Assembly (NCBI GenBank): GCA_009363875.1
Contig: CM018683.1
Coordinates: forward strand, 47,915,711-47,979,710
DNA length: 64,000 bases
Direction: 5' to 3'
Source: Mikania micrantha
Taxonomy: Eukaryota; Streptophyta; Magnoliopsida; Asterales; Asteraceae
In this document: positions 34,526 through 46,396 of the stretch, in pieces
How positions within the stretch are numbered: the first letter of the stretch is position 1
Layout: the number at the start of each line of letters is the position of its first letter
Made by a program: the position numbers and the translations under genes
The notes under the pieces: model-generated
Database searches by the model: none
What the model was told of the DNA's origin: nothing
The model's input: only the letters and a program-made list of their open reading frames with translations

Positions 34526-37500
34526 TGTGACATCCAGTACCAGATCGTCCGGCAAGTCCGTACGGTATGTGTACTTCCACGATAAACAATAGTTGTTAGT
34601 ATTTAGGTGAAAACTTAAATACTGTAAGTACAGCTTGCACGATAAACAATAGTTGTTAGTATTTAGGTGAAAACCTAACTACTGTTAAAACAACGAACTA
34701 AGAGAAACAACAGTGTACAAGTAAATAACAAGAACAAGTCGGTTGCGATCTGATATCCACAGATGACAGGAATCAGATGGCCGATAAATCAGAACGTAAA
34801 CAACGTGAAAACAGGAAGTTTAGTTGAGCCCGTCAGTGAGGAAACACAATTCATACACAATTGTAGTGTTATTTCAGAATAACGAACTGACAGCGTGTTT
34901 GCGTGGGTGACGATTCACACAAACATATCTGTGAGTTTGGAGTTCTGAAATAGTGACTGAAAAGTAGAAAACAAAGTTCGGAAAGCAAAGCCATCGTCGT
35001 GTTCGTTCGGGTGACGATTCGAACGAATACGCGCGAAGGCGACGCGTTCTGACGAAACGAAAACGAAAACGACACGAACGATTATAATCTAAGAAAATTA
35101 AACATTTTAATGTTTTACAATTTTGAAACTCATCAAAATAATTAAAAGAAACTATTTTTATTTAAAACCCGTAAACACGCGCGTGACGTTCCGGAAACGT
35201 AACGAAAACGCGAAACGAGCAACAAAAACGAACCCGAACTCACTCGAGGTATAAAGACCTTGAATGAGCTCATGTTTCTCATTTCTTCCTTCTCCCTCAC
35301 ACACTCAAAACCCTAATCCCGGTTTTCACCCCCAACCACCATTTTTGAACTTCAATCCATCATAACTCACTCATTTCTTGATGAAATTGAGTGGTTCTTG
35401 AGCCTAAACGAAGATCTCAACCCCTCTACACGAAATTACAACCGATCTAGAGCCAAATCCACCCGAATTTGAGGTACGAACCTGCAAAGATAGCGAAAAT
35501 TAGGGTTTTCAAAACCCTTAGTCGACCACTGCTTAAAACCTGCTAACCGACTCCCATGTTCGATCCTTGCACTCTAAACTGAACCTAAAACACACCCTTC
35601 CACTTAAAACCACCATTTGGTTGGCCGGAGTCCCGAGTTGCACATCTCCGGTCGACCAACACTTGCAGATGGCTGAGTGATTCCATTCGTCGAATGGCTT
35701 AGGGGCGAAGGAGAGGGGCGATCGAATGAGCTCATTCTCTCGGCCATGGTTCATTCGCTCAGGAGTCACTCCGTTCGATCAGCTCCCATTCGTCTGCCAC
35801 CACTTCATTCGGCAGTCCCATTCGACCACCACCATTCGACCACCACCATTCGCCACCCTCATCTTCATTCGAACAGCTTGGTTCGGCCGAAGTACACCAT
35901 TCGCCAGAAGGCTTCATTCGGTCATGCCCACTGTTTCGGACAACAGCATCTTCGGCCATGCATACCCCGTTCAGCCGAGACAACACCTCATCCTCTCGAC
36001 CTACACACCTTCATTCGAACCACCCTTCATTCGTGGCCAACCATTCGGCCTGCACACATCCATACGGCTGATAACAGCCGACCACATGCATTTGGGAAAC
36101 AGCCCCACTCGATTCAACATTTTGGCCCACAACAATCGGCCCAAAGACTTGGTTTCAGTCCATGTGATAATGGGCCTAAGGCCTCATTCGACAGCCATGT
36201 CATTAACCAACCATAATACCCCTTTTGGCCCAATGACATTCGATAGGCCCAACAGCCTACTACTTCGGCCCAATACACTGTTTTGGGCCCACAGTTACTG
36301 TTTTGGCCCAGTGGTTGTGGTCTGGCCCAGCAGAAATTCCTTCGGCCCACATTCAGTGTTTGGACCACATAACAAAAGATGTAAAAACATTGTTAAACCA
36401 GATTTTATTGGCAATTATGCACGGATAGTAACTTAACTTACTACAAAAGTGGTTATGGTGTTGATCTAATGAACTTGACAACCTCAAAACATCTAATTTA
36501 CACAAGGATTATTTAACTAAATTTAAGCTTGGACCACAATACACCGTTTTGGGCCCACAGTTACTGTTTTGGCCCAGTGGTTGTGGTCTGCCCAGCAGAA
36601 ATTCCTTCGGCCCACATTCAGTGTTTGGACCACATAACAAAAGATGTAAAAACATTGTTAAACCAGATTTTATTGGCAATTATGCACGGATAGTAACTTA
36701 ACTTACTACAAAAGTGGTTATGGTGTTGATCTAATGAACTTGACAAGCTCAAAACAACTAATTTGCACAAGGATTATTTAACTAAATTTAATCTTGGATT
36801 ATTGATTTAGTTTTATATAACAATAATTAATGAACACACAATGATCAAACACGATAGGATTGGGGCCGAATAATGACCAAGACCAACAAGTGTTAGCCAA
36901 CTTTATGGCTAACACATACGCCCACACACGAATCCCTACAAATTTATACTTACAAGTTACAAACAACGTGAAATCAATACAGGATTGTGAAAACAAACTC
37001 AAATACAAACAAGAGCGCGTGCATTCTCGTTTAAGCTAAGTCAACCCTCAACAACGACAAGGCGAGTTCATATGCCCCTTTTATTTTAATCTTAACTGAT
37101 TTTAAACTCTCGGGGCTAAGAAACATGCTTACTTTTATTTATTTAAAAGTTTTGCTTAACATATTTCAATTACATTGATTTTTGATATTACTTAATTGTT
37201 TATTATCACTTGTCTTTGTATGCATGCGTGTATGATCATGATATGACAGGGATAACCAGATGAACGAAATAATATATCTTATTAGTTCATCAATACATTT
37301 GAATAACATAATTGTAAGATTTTATCTTATAACACTAGGTTATTCTTACATAAACAAACATTGGAACAATCACAGGCAAACATATGAATGTTACAAAGAT
37401 ATTACATATCTTTGTAATAACATTCGACACAAGATTTAAGTAAGTGTAATAGGACAAGTCCTTCTAACACTTAGCTTTACAACTCAACACATATTACAAG

Positions 37501-39020
37501 AGAACATGGAACAAAGAATTCTAATCATGATAATGTAACTTCATGATAACAACATCATTCACTCAAATAATTAACATAATGTAATAAGACAAGTTCTTAT
37601 TTAACTTTGTTAATAACACGGAGAACTTATGACATTGAGAACAATAACACGGACGAACGCAATTAGAATTAGTTACTATTGACCTGTTGTATTATATCAC
37701 TTCAATCATGTGCCACTAGTTCAAGTTGATCATGTAAGCCCCTATAATTCGCTGACCAGTTAGTTTGATGTGACTAAACCGACGATAGCATAGTGGTACC
37801 ATAGGTTTGACAAACCTCTAGCTTGTAGGGCTAGTATGTTGATCGTATTGATTCATTGGCTGGTAACGTATGACCGGTGACAGGGCGACTTCAAGTCAGG
37901 TTCTGGAAAGCGACACATGGTGATATTAATCTGCAGTGATAAGTAATTAATCCATCGTTTCTTGTTGTCTAGTAGAATGAGCAATTTATATTCTCATGTC
38001 ATATTACTAGTAACTGTTTCGATGAGGTCTATGGATACACGAGGTGGTAGAGGTAAATCGGATGCATTGAAGTCTGATTACGTGAGGATTTTAATGGATT
38101 CCTTTTATGCTCTATGCACTACAAGTCGAGAACAAATATCAATTGGTTAACTAACACTTTTAATATTTAAATGTGAAACAACAGTTAACCCCACAATTAT
38201 AGAATAATACAAGGAACATATTTGATAAATCTAATATCCTTAACATATATAATGGTTATCTAAACTTCGGTTCGATAATTACAATTACATCATCATATTA
38301 TTCTATACATGATATCACAGGTGAACAAGTATGAGATGAACATGTGGATTTGGGAATGGAAATCAATAGTTGTATTGCAAGTAGCGTGGAGTTCTAGTAG
38401 TGATGTGGTGGGATGTTGGCTAGGGCTTAGTTCCCTAACATATGCCCTATATATAAGCATCACTAATAGGATGATATAATACTTGTAAATATAACTATTG
38501 AGAAGTCATTGGGTGAACAAGTGAGACAAATGCCATACAAGTAACATTATAAACATTGTGATTGTGCATGTGAATGAATCAAGGTTTTCAACTGACATAC
38601 TTATGAATTCACCAACCTAGTGTTGACTTTGTTTAAATGCATGTTTTTTTCTCAGGTGACGAACAGGTGTAGTCACTCATATGACAAGGCTAAGCTAGAG
38701 ACTTTTAGAAGACCTAGCTTCATTTTGTGTTGCATACTTTTGGATACGACAAAACATTGAATAATATTTTGTATATCTTGTACAGTTACAAGATAGAAAT
38801 CACAGTGATTCTTTTGGTAGAATTACTTAGTTAAATTATGAACATGACTATGTAATTTAACTTTGTAATTCTGTATTGATGTCATTTTAGCATTTCTCAT
38901 TTAATTATCATGTTCTATGTAAACAATCTGATCATTTCGATTATCACTCAAGATATCGCGCCCCAGGAACCTTCCGCCCGGCGGGAAAGTCGATCCAGCC
39001 CGCCGGCTCGAGGTGTGACA
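34526..39020 (+). repeat. Element B 5' LTR (4495 bases)
   Basis: TGTGACATCCAGTACC to CGAGGTGTGACA. TATA box at 35250-35256, then a likely 5' UTR and a donor-like site at 35473 (TTTGAG, GTACGA). 35680-36370 is rich in CATTCGG words and in GGCCCA words. A 266-base tandem duplication lies at 36271-36802, and a 36-base sequence occurs twice at 34578-34680. Second donor-like site AAG,GCGAGT at 37062, acceptor-like TTTTTTCTCAG ending 38655. Long frames across 35677-36436 are LTR sequence. Confidence 0.92.
35250..35256 (+). promoter_or_regulatory. TATA box of element B 5' LTR
   Basis: TATAAAG followed about 30 bases later by a pyrimidine-rich leader (TCTCATTTCTTCCTTCTCCC). Same box at 49272-49278 in the 3' LTR. 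Confidence 0.65.
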
Positions 39021-39023
39021 GAT

Positions 39024-39036
39024 TGGTATCAGAGCC
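39024..39036 (+). other. Element B primer-binding site
   Basis: TGGTATCAGAGCC three bases after the LTR; exact tRNA-iMet complement. Confidence 0.92.
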
Positions 39037-39195
39037 ATGGTTACAGAGAAATATAGGTCATATTACTTAAACAGTTTGACCTAGACTATAACCTAGGGAC
39101 CCTCATATAGAGATCATGTGACATAGGATTTTATTTGCATGTGTCTTCTGCATCTAATCACTGCACTAACCGATTTCTTTTCGGTTATGATCAGA

Positions 39196-40968
39196 ATGCT
39201 GCCGAGAAGACCACCAGCTTTATTGCCACCACCACCACAGGATTCTGCTCCTCATTCCTCTACACCGACACCGCCTGACTCTCCTACACAACCACCTCCT
39301 CCTCCACCACCACCAGTTCATCAGCTGGATCCTGCTACCATTGCACTGGCCACACTGTTGACCAGTCAACTGAGGGATGTGATTCCCGAGATGATGAACA
39401 GGATCAACACCAACAACAGCAACAATATTGTCAACTCATCTGGAGAAGGCAGCGGCAATACCAGACAGCAACAGGACTATTCCTACAAGAACTTTGTGGG
39501 ATGCAAGCCACCGAGTTTTAGTAGCAGTGAAGGAGCCGTTTGATTGATCCAATGGATCGAAAAGATGGAGACAACACTGGTGATCAGCAACTGTCCGGAA
39601 CAGTATAGAGTGAAGTATGATGCGGGTTCATTTCACAAGCGAGCGTTAACTTGGTGGAACACTCAGGTTAATACCAGAGGTAGGGATGAGGCCCTGTCAA
39701 TGCCCTGGGATGACTTTAAGGCATTACTGCGGGCAGAGTTTTGCCCAAGGAACGAAATCAAAAAGGTTGAGACTAAATTACTCAATCTGGTTATGATTGG
39801 TGCTGGGCATCTGGCCTACACCACTAGGTTTCATGAGCTAGCATCATTGGCACCGGATATAGTGCCAACACTGGAAAAGAGAATTGAGCGGTATATTGGG
39901 GGATTGCCGCCCTGTATGCAAGGTTTTATCCTTGCTGCTCATCCAACAACCATGGAAATGGCTGTTACTCTGTCATCAACAATGACAGATGTGATGGTTG
40001 CCTCTGGGGCAATCAAGAAAGAGGCTGACTCAGCCAAAACTGGAACTTCAACGAAGCCGGATAAGAGGTCGGCTAAGAAACAAAAAGTGGTTAAAAACTT
40101 TGCTGCAACCACCCAAACTCCCATGCTCAATCAACCACCACCACTGCAGATCAGAAAGCCCTACACTGGCACATCACCTTTGTGCAACACTTGCCAGTAT
40201 CATCATGAACCAAACACTAAGTGCAAGCAATGCACAAACTGTGGAATGTTTGGTCACTGGGCCAACCGCTGCAGGAGCACGGGAGCTCCGAACAGAAACA
40301 ACAATGCGGCTACTACTGCTGTTGCTGATCACATGTCTTGCTACAACTGTGGCGAGCCTGGACACTTTTCCCGGGATTCTCCCAAGAGAAATCAACAAAG
40401 GGTTCAAGCACCAAGAGGACGAGCCTTTCAGATCGGAGCAGCTGCTGCTCGACAGGACCCGAACGTGATCACGTGTACATTTCTTTTATCTGACTTCTAT
40501 GCATCAATATTATTTGACACTGGTGCGGATCAGAGTTTTATCTCATCCGATATTGCTAGCCATCTTAAACATGTTGAGGAATCATTAGACTCCCCTTATA
40601 CTATTGAGATAGCTAACGGCAAACAGATCACAGTTGACACAGTACTTAGGAATTGCCCACTAACACTTGGCGATCACACATTTTCCATCGGTTTGATACC
40701 GATGGAACTGGGCAGTTTCGATATCAACATCGGAATGGATTGGCTATCTCTTAACAGAGTTGAGTTCATCTGTTCCGAAAAGCTATTACGTATTCCAGTA
40801 GAGAACAATGGGATTTTGGAAATTCATGGAGATCAAGCGAAACGCAGTGTCAAGATAATATCGTGCATGAAGGCTCGCAAGTATCTCAGAAAACAATGTG
40901 TCGCATTTCTAGCTCACGTGGTAGAAAAAACAAGAAAGCAATCAAAATTCAAGACGTACCAGTGTTGA
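39196..40968 (+). pseudogene. gag: Element B gag and protease
   Basis: ATG 39196 (MLPRRPPALLPPPP) comes two bases after an acceptor-like tatgatcag. Residues 1-60 are Pro-rich, followed by an Asn/Gly linker. A TGA at 39541-39543 interrupts just before the Retrotrans_gag domain (LIQWIEKMETTLVISNCPEQ, LTWWNTQV); the frame is otherwise the same. The capsid domain runs to about 39960. Zinc knuckles: CTNCGMFGHWANRC (40225-40275) and CYNCGEPGHFSRDS, whose final Cys is Ser. Protease starts near 40470 with LFDTGADQSFIS at 40513, the catalytic Asp present. The frame ends at 40968 at a one-base shift relative to RT. Confidence 0.92.
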
Positions 40969-42824
40969 AAGACTATGCGGACGTGTTTCCGGATGACTTA
41001 CCGGGACTGCCACCCGAGAGATCGGTGCAGTTTCGAATCGATTTGATTCCGGGAGCAACTCCTGTAGCCAAGTCTCCTTACAGACTTGCACCGTCAGAAA
41101 TGCAGGAGTTGTCCAATCAATTACAAGAGCTACTCGACAAAGGATTCATCCGACCGAGCTTTTCCCCGTGGGGAGCTCCGGTTCTCTTTGTCAAGAAAAA
41201 GGATGGATCGTTCAGGATGTGCATCGATTATAGAGAGCTCAACAAACTCACCATCAAGAATCGGTACCCGTTGCCTAGGATTGATGACTTGTTTGATCAG
41301 TTACAGGGAGCTCAGTACTTCTCAAAGATAGACCTGCGTTCAGGTTATCACCAACTCCGGATACAAGAGGAAGACATAACAAAGACGACCTTTCGTACCC
41401 GATATGGTCACTACGAGTTCATGGTGATGCCATTCGGACTGACGAACGCACCGGCTGTGTTCATGGATTTGATGAATCGGGTGTGCAAGCCATACTTAGA
41501 TCAGTTTGTTATCATCTTTATTGATGATATACTGATTTATTCAAAGAACAAGAAGGAACATGAGCAACATCTCAAAACAGTCTTGGAACTTCTGAAAGAA
41601 GAACGACTCTACGCCAAATTCTCCAAGTGTGAATTCTGGTTAAGGGAAGTTCAATTCTTGGGTCACGTGATTAACAGTGATGGTATTGACGTGGATCCTG
41701 CCAAGATTGAAGCAATCAAGAACTGGGATGTGCCTACAACACCGACAAAGATCAGATCATTTTTGGGATTGGCAGGTTATTACAGGAGATTCATTTCGAA
41801 TTTCTCTAAGATAGCTTTGCCTCTCACTAAGCTTACACAGAAGTCAGAACCTTTTGTGTGGACACAGAAACAGGAAGAGTCATTCCAGACACTGAAACAA
41901 AGATTGTGCAATGCTCCAATCTTAACACTCCCAGAAGGCAATGATGATTTTGTAGTATATTGTGATGCTTCCCATCAGGGACTCGGATGTGTTTTGATGC
42001 AACGAGACAAAGTCATTGCTTATGCCTCAAGACAGCTGAAAGTACACGAGAAGAATTACACAACACATGATTTAGAACTGGGAGCTGTTGTCTTTGCTTT
42101 AAAGATTTGGAGACACTACCTGTATGGTACCAAATGCACTATATTCACCGATCACAAGAGCCTACAGCACATATTTGATCAAAAGGAGCTTAACATGAGA
42201 TAGAGACGTTGGGTTGAGCTCCTGAATGATTACGATTGTGTGATCAAATACCATCCGGGCAAAGCAAATGTTGTTGCAGATGCTTTGAGTCGGAAGGAAA
42301 GGGTCAAACCTTTGCGCGTTCGAGCCATGGGAATGACTGTGCAAACAAGTCTGAAAGATCAAATTCTACAAGCACAACAAGAACCAGTGGCAAGAGACAA
42401 TTTGAAACAAGAGCTCGACTGTGGAGCCGAGAAACATTTTGTGACAAAACAAGATGGAGTTATCTATTATCTGGATCGTGTTTGGATTCCAGCAGTAGAT
42501 GAACTCCGTACACTCATTCTTGACGAGGCACACAAGACACGTTATTCAGTTCATCCTGGTGCCGATAAGATGTACCAAGATCTTAGGTCATTTTATTGGT
42601 GGCCGGGAATGAAGAAAGATATTGCCACTTATGTTGGCAAATGCATCACTTATGCCAAAGTCAAAGCTGAACACCAGAAACCTTCGGGTTTGCTGGAACA
42701 ACTGGAGATACCACAATAGAAGTGGGAACAAATAGCTATGGATTTCATTACTAAGCTACCCCGCACTTCCAGCGGACACGATTCGATTTGGGTCATCATC
42801 GATAGATTGACCAAGTCCGCACAC
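40920..42824 (+). pseudogene. pol: Element B pol: RT, RNase H and integrase N-terminal part
   Basis: RT begins with VLKDYADVFPDDLPGLPPER (about 40960) and has KKDGSFRMCIDYRELNKLT, YFSKIDLRSGYHQL, the catalytic FIDDILIYSKN (41518-41550) and FLGLAGYYRRFI. RNase H (41940-42290): VVYCDASHQGLGCVLMQRDK, DLELGAVVFALKIW, TDHKSLQ, then TAG at 42201-42203 in place of Gln, then NVVADALSRKE in the same frame. Integrase zinc domain: AHKTRYSVH and CITYAKVKAEHQ, with Tyr for the second Cys. TAG at 42717-42719 replaces a Trp codon. The catalytic core starts with MDFITKLP, and the sequence is cut by element C after TKSAH. Confidence 0.93.
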
Positions 42825-42878
42825 TGTAACAGCTGAAGATTTAGCACATTTGATCGCTCATGAAATCCACGTTGAAAT

Positions 42879-44863
42879 GCTAAGAAGAGAAAAGCTTTAT
42901 GCCAAGTTCTCCAAATGTGCCTTTTGGTTACGAGAAGTGCAGTTCTTAGGTCATGTCATTAGTCCAGAAGGCATAATGGTGGACCCAGCGAAAGTAGAAG
43001 CAATAATGAAATGGCATCCTCCGAAAACACCAACGGAAGTTCGTAGCTTTCTCGGATTAGCAGGTTATTACAGAAGATTTATTCAGGATTTCTCTCGGAT
43101 TGCTACACCGTTGACAAAATTGACTAGGAAAGAAGTAAAAGAGATTAACTGAAGCTCTTATTTTAACATTGCCGGATGGTAATGAAGACATGGTGGTATA
43201 CTCAGATGCGTCTTATTTGGACCTGGGTTGTGTACTTATGCAAAGGGGAAAGGTGATAGCGTATGCCTCAAGACAATTGAAAATCCACGAGGCTAACTAT
43301 CCAACACATGATTTGGAATTGGCTGCGGTGGTATTTGCCTTAAAAGTTTGGAGGCATTATCTATATGGAGTCAATTGTACAATTTACACGGATCATAAAA
43401 GCCTAAAATATTTCTTTGAACAGAAAGACTTGAATATGAGACAAAGAAGATGGCTTGAGCTGCTAAAGGATTATGACTGTGAGATCTTATACCACCCGGG
43501 AAAGGCAAATGTGGTGGCCGATGCTCTAAGTCGTAAGACATAACACCCTGCTATACAGGTTAAGTCTTACAGTTTGGTGATAACACCAGATTTCCTGAAT
43601 GTACTTAAGGATGCACAGAAGGAAGGACTAAAGGAAGAAAATGTTGGATTCGAAAGAATCTTTGGTCAAGTTACGAATTTAGAAGAGAATGAATTTGGTG
43701 TTAAGATCCGATTTGGTCGAATGTGGGTTCCATGAAACGGGGACATCAGGTCAAGGATTCTAGACGAAGCACATAAGTCACGGTACTCTATTCATCCTGG
43801 TGCAACAAAAATGTATCAAGACCTCCGAAAGGATTACTGGTGGCCAGGTATGAAGTTTAATGTGATGCAGTACGTTAACAAATGGAAGTGGGAACACATC
43901 ATCATGGATTTTATTACCAAGTTTCCTCTCACGGCGAAACGTCATTATGCTATTTGGGGGATTGTAGACCGATTAACGAAAAGTGCTCATTTCTTGCCTA
44001 TACGTGAGACTTATACATCAGAGAAACTGTCCGAATTATTTGTGAAAGAAATAATTACAAGACATGGAGTTCCAGTTTCTATAGTGCCCGATTGTGACAC
44101 ACGATTTGTTTCAAGATTCTGGAAACAGTTTCATGAATCGATGGGTACAAGACTCAATATCAGCACTGCGTATCATCCTCAGACCGACGGACAGTCTGAA
44201 AGGACTATCCAAACCTTAGAGGATATGCTCAGAGCCTGTATTATTTATTTTGGTGGTAATTGGGATGATCATTTACCACTAGTGGAATTATCGTACAACA
44301 ACAGCTACCATGCTAGTATTGGAATGCCACCGTATGAGGCGTTGTACGGGCGACGCTGTAGAACACCTGTGTGTTGGGGAGGAGTAGGATAGAAAGAACT
44401 GGGAAGCAAGGCTGCAGTAATTGAATTGACTTAAAAGCTTCAATTGGTTAAAGCGCGAATGAAAGCTGCACAGGATCGACAAAAGTCCTATGCCGATAAA
44501 AGACGGAGGCCAATAGAATTTGAAGTAGGTGATCAAGTACTATTAAAAGTTTCACCGTGGAAGGGAGTTATTCGATTCAGGAAAAGAGGAAAGCTGAGTC
44601 CGAGATTTATTGGACCTTTTCGAATAATAGCACGAATCGGTAAGGTAGCCTACCGATTAGATCTGCCAGATGAACTGAGTGGAATTCATCCGACATTTCA
44701 CGTTTCACATCTGAGAAAATGTCTAGCAGATGATGCATATGCGCCGTTAAATGACATTGAGGTTGATGAAAAGCTAAATTACATAGAAGAACCGGTTGCA
44801 ATTGTTGATACGAAAGAGAAACAGTTACGTAACAAGATGATTAGACTAGTTAAGGTTCAATAG
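42879..44863 (+). pseudogene. pol: Element C pol remnants: RT end, RNase H, integrase
   Basis: 42879-43139 is the end of RT (EKLYAKFSKCAFWLREVQFL, FLGLAGYYRRFIQDFSRIA). A deletion near 43138 removes the link to RNase H, which is open at 43169-43543 (DMVVYSDASYLDLGCVLMQR, NVVADALSRK). 43544-43800 is a broken linker with stops. Integrase at 43811-44392: YWWPGMKFNVMQYVNK is joined directly to WKWEHIIMDFITKFP, so the second half of the zinc-binding HHCC domain is missing. First Asp in MDFITKF, second in PDCDTRFVSRF, Glu in DGQSERTIQTLED are present. A stop at 44390 precedes the C-terminal domain 44444-44863 (KSYADKRRRPIEFEVGDQVL, FHVSHLRKCL), which ends in TAG. Confidence 0.9.
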
Positions 44864-44967
44864 AAACACCGAAAAGGATCTGAGGCTACCTGGGAGACTG
44901 AAGACGAGATGAAACGACTCTACCCACATTTGTTTGAAACGTAACAGGTTTCGAGGACGAAACCTAT

Positions 44968-44984
44968 TGTAAGGAGGGTAGATT
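44968..44984 (+). other. Element C polypurine tract
   Basis: TGTAAGGAGGGTAGATT immediately before the 3' LTR. Confidence 0.7.
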
Positions 44985-45177
44985 TGTAACAGCCGAAGAT
45001 TTAGCACATTTGATCTCCCATGAAATCCCCGTTGAGTTGACAATTGAAATTATTACAGGATGATAGTACGCGGGAAATGGTGAACATGGGCGAAAACCGT
45101 GCGCGAAACGGAGTTACGGATTGTCCGGAATCGCGAAAAGAAGATAAAATCGAAAAGTGGACAAAAAGCCCCTGGGG

Positions 45178-45300
45178 AGGTACGCCCCGACCCAAAGGTT
45201 GACATGGGGCGATGCACCCGGTGCAAGCAAAAACGATTTGGCCTCCCCAGCCCGCGCGGTACGCCCCGACTCTCGGTTCGGAGTGGGGCGATGCGCCCCG
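45178..45300 (+). repeat. GC-rich direct and inverted repeats upstream of the element C TATA box
   Basis: Two units of GGTACGCCCCGAC followed about 20 bases later by GGGGCGATGC. CGCCCC and GGGGCG within each unit can pair. The repeats are rich in CpG, unlike the surrounding sequence, and end about 30 bases before TATAAAG. Confidence 0.8.
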
Positions 45301-45325
45301 GGTCAGCAGATTGCGTGAATGGGCT

Positions 45326-45332
45326 TATAAAG
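45326..45332 (+). promoter_or_regulatory. TATA box of element C LTR
   Basis: TATAAAG, about 340 bases into the LTR. Confidence 0.65.
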
Positions 45333-46396
45333 TCAAATTTTATCCACAAGCTCAAATCTTATCCTTTTGTTCGATGATCAGCCATCATCACACGAAAAAT
45401 CATTATTTAATCCATAAAATCTTCAAGTTTGAAGCCCTTGATCACGTGGATCGCACTAAGGATCGTTAATACAAGTCCGGATCGTCTTGTTACGCGCAGA
45501 ACTTCGTTTGAATAGGTAACAGTTCATTTTAACCTTCTAGATTGATTATGATTGATTAAATCTTGTTTTTGAACGTGATGATATAGTTAGGGTTGTTGAT
45601 TATTGCCTAGACGATGGCTAGGATTGATTATAAATGACAAACTTGAACTGTTAATGGGTAAATCCTTGTTTTGAGCCGTTGTAATGCCCGGTTTGCATGG
45701 CATCATAACAATTGTTATAATGGTTTAAACCATGTGATTATGACACTGTAGGTGATTAGTTTGATTAATCCTTGACATGCAACGTGAAATCCAGGTGTTT
45801 CAAACTAATCACAACCATTAACATACTCCTTGGAATGGTTATCTGATGTTTATGATAACAGGCAGATTAGTATGTTAAATATGGTTGTTAAACCTATTCT
45901 AATTTTATGTTGCGATATTTCATGATATCTGGGTAATCAATAAAAAGGATTGGTCATTTCTAAGCCATTAATCTGTCTAGGAACCTGTTTTAGCAGTTCA
46001 ATCAACAACATTAACTATTTGATTAATCCAAGATTTATTCTGACTAATCAAGTGTGTTATCAACCTAATATCGGTTTGATGACTATCAAGACAATGTCTT
46101 TGACATTGAACGTTCAGAAAGATTTTTAATCTGTAAGTTAAAGTATAGATAGCTAATTAAACGTAAACCAATGCAGAGTTATACTGTTAGTAGCAGTTAC
46201 AAGGGATCTTGCTACAGTAAGACATCAAGTGAGTTCTATGAGCCCTCTTTTACTGTTTTAACGTTTTAGGGCTGATGTGCATGCATGATAAATATCTTTG
46301 AAATGATTGTGAGTTCTTATAGCCCTGTTTTAAATGTTTTATCATTTTGGGCTGATATGCATGTTATAAAGTTATTTTATGAAAACGGTTGTTTTA

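Noticed and set aside
35677..36436. Long His/Pro/Ser/Phe-rich frames, repeated at 49748-50300
   Set aside because: They are LTR sequence of element B dense in CATTCGG words. Conservation between the two places is only because LTRs are copies.
37962..38150. 62-codon frame repeated at 51686-51874
   Set aside because: Repeated only because it is in both LTRs of B; inside the candidate LTR intron, no domain.
44990..45470. Overlapping frames on both strands in the element C LTR
   Set aside because: GC-rich promoter repeats; no protein features.
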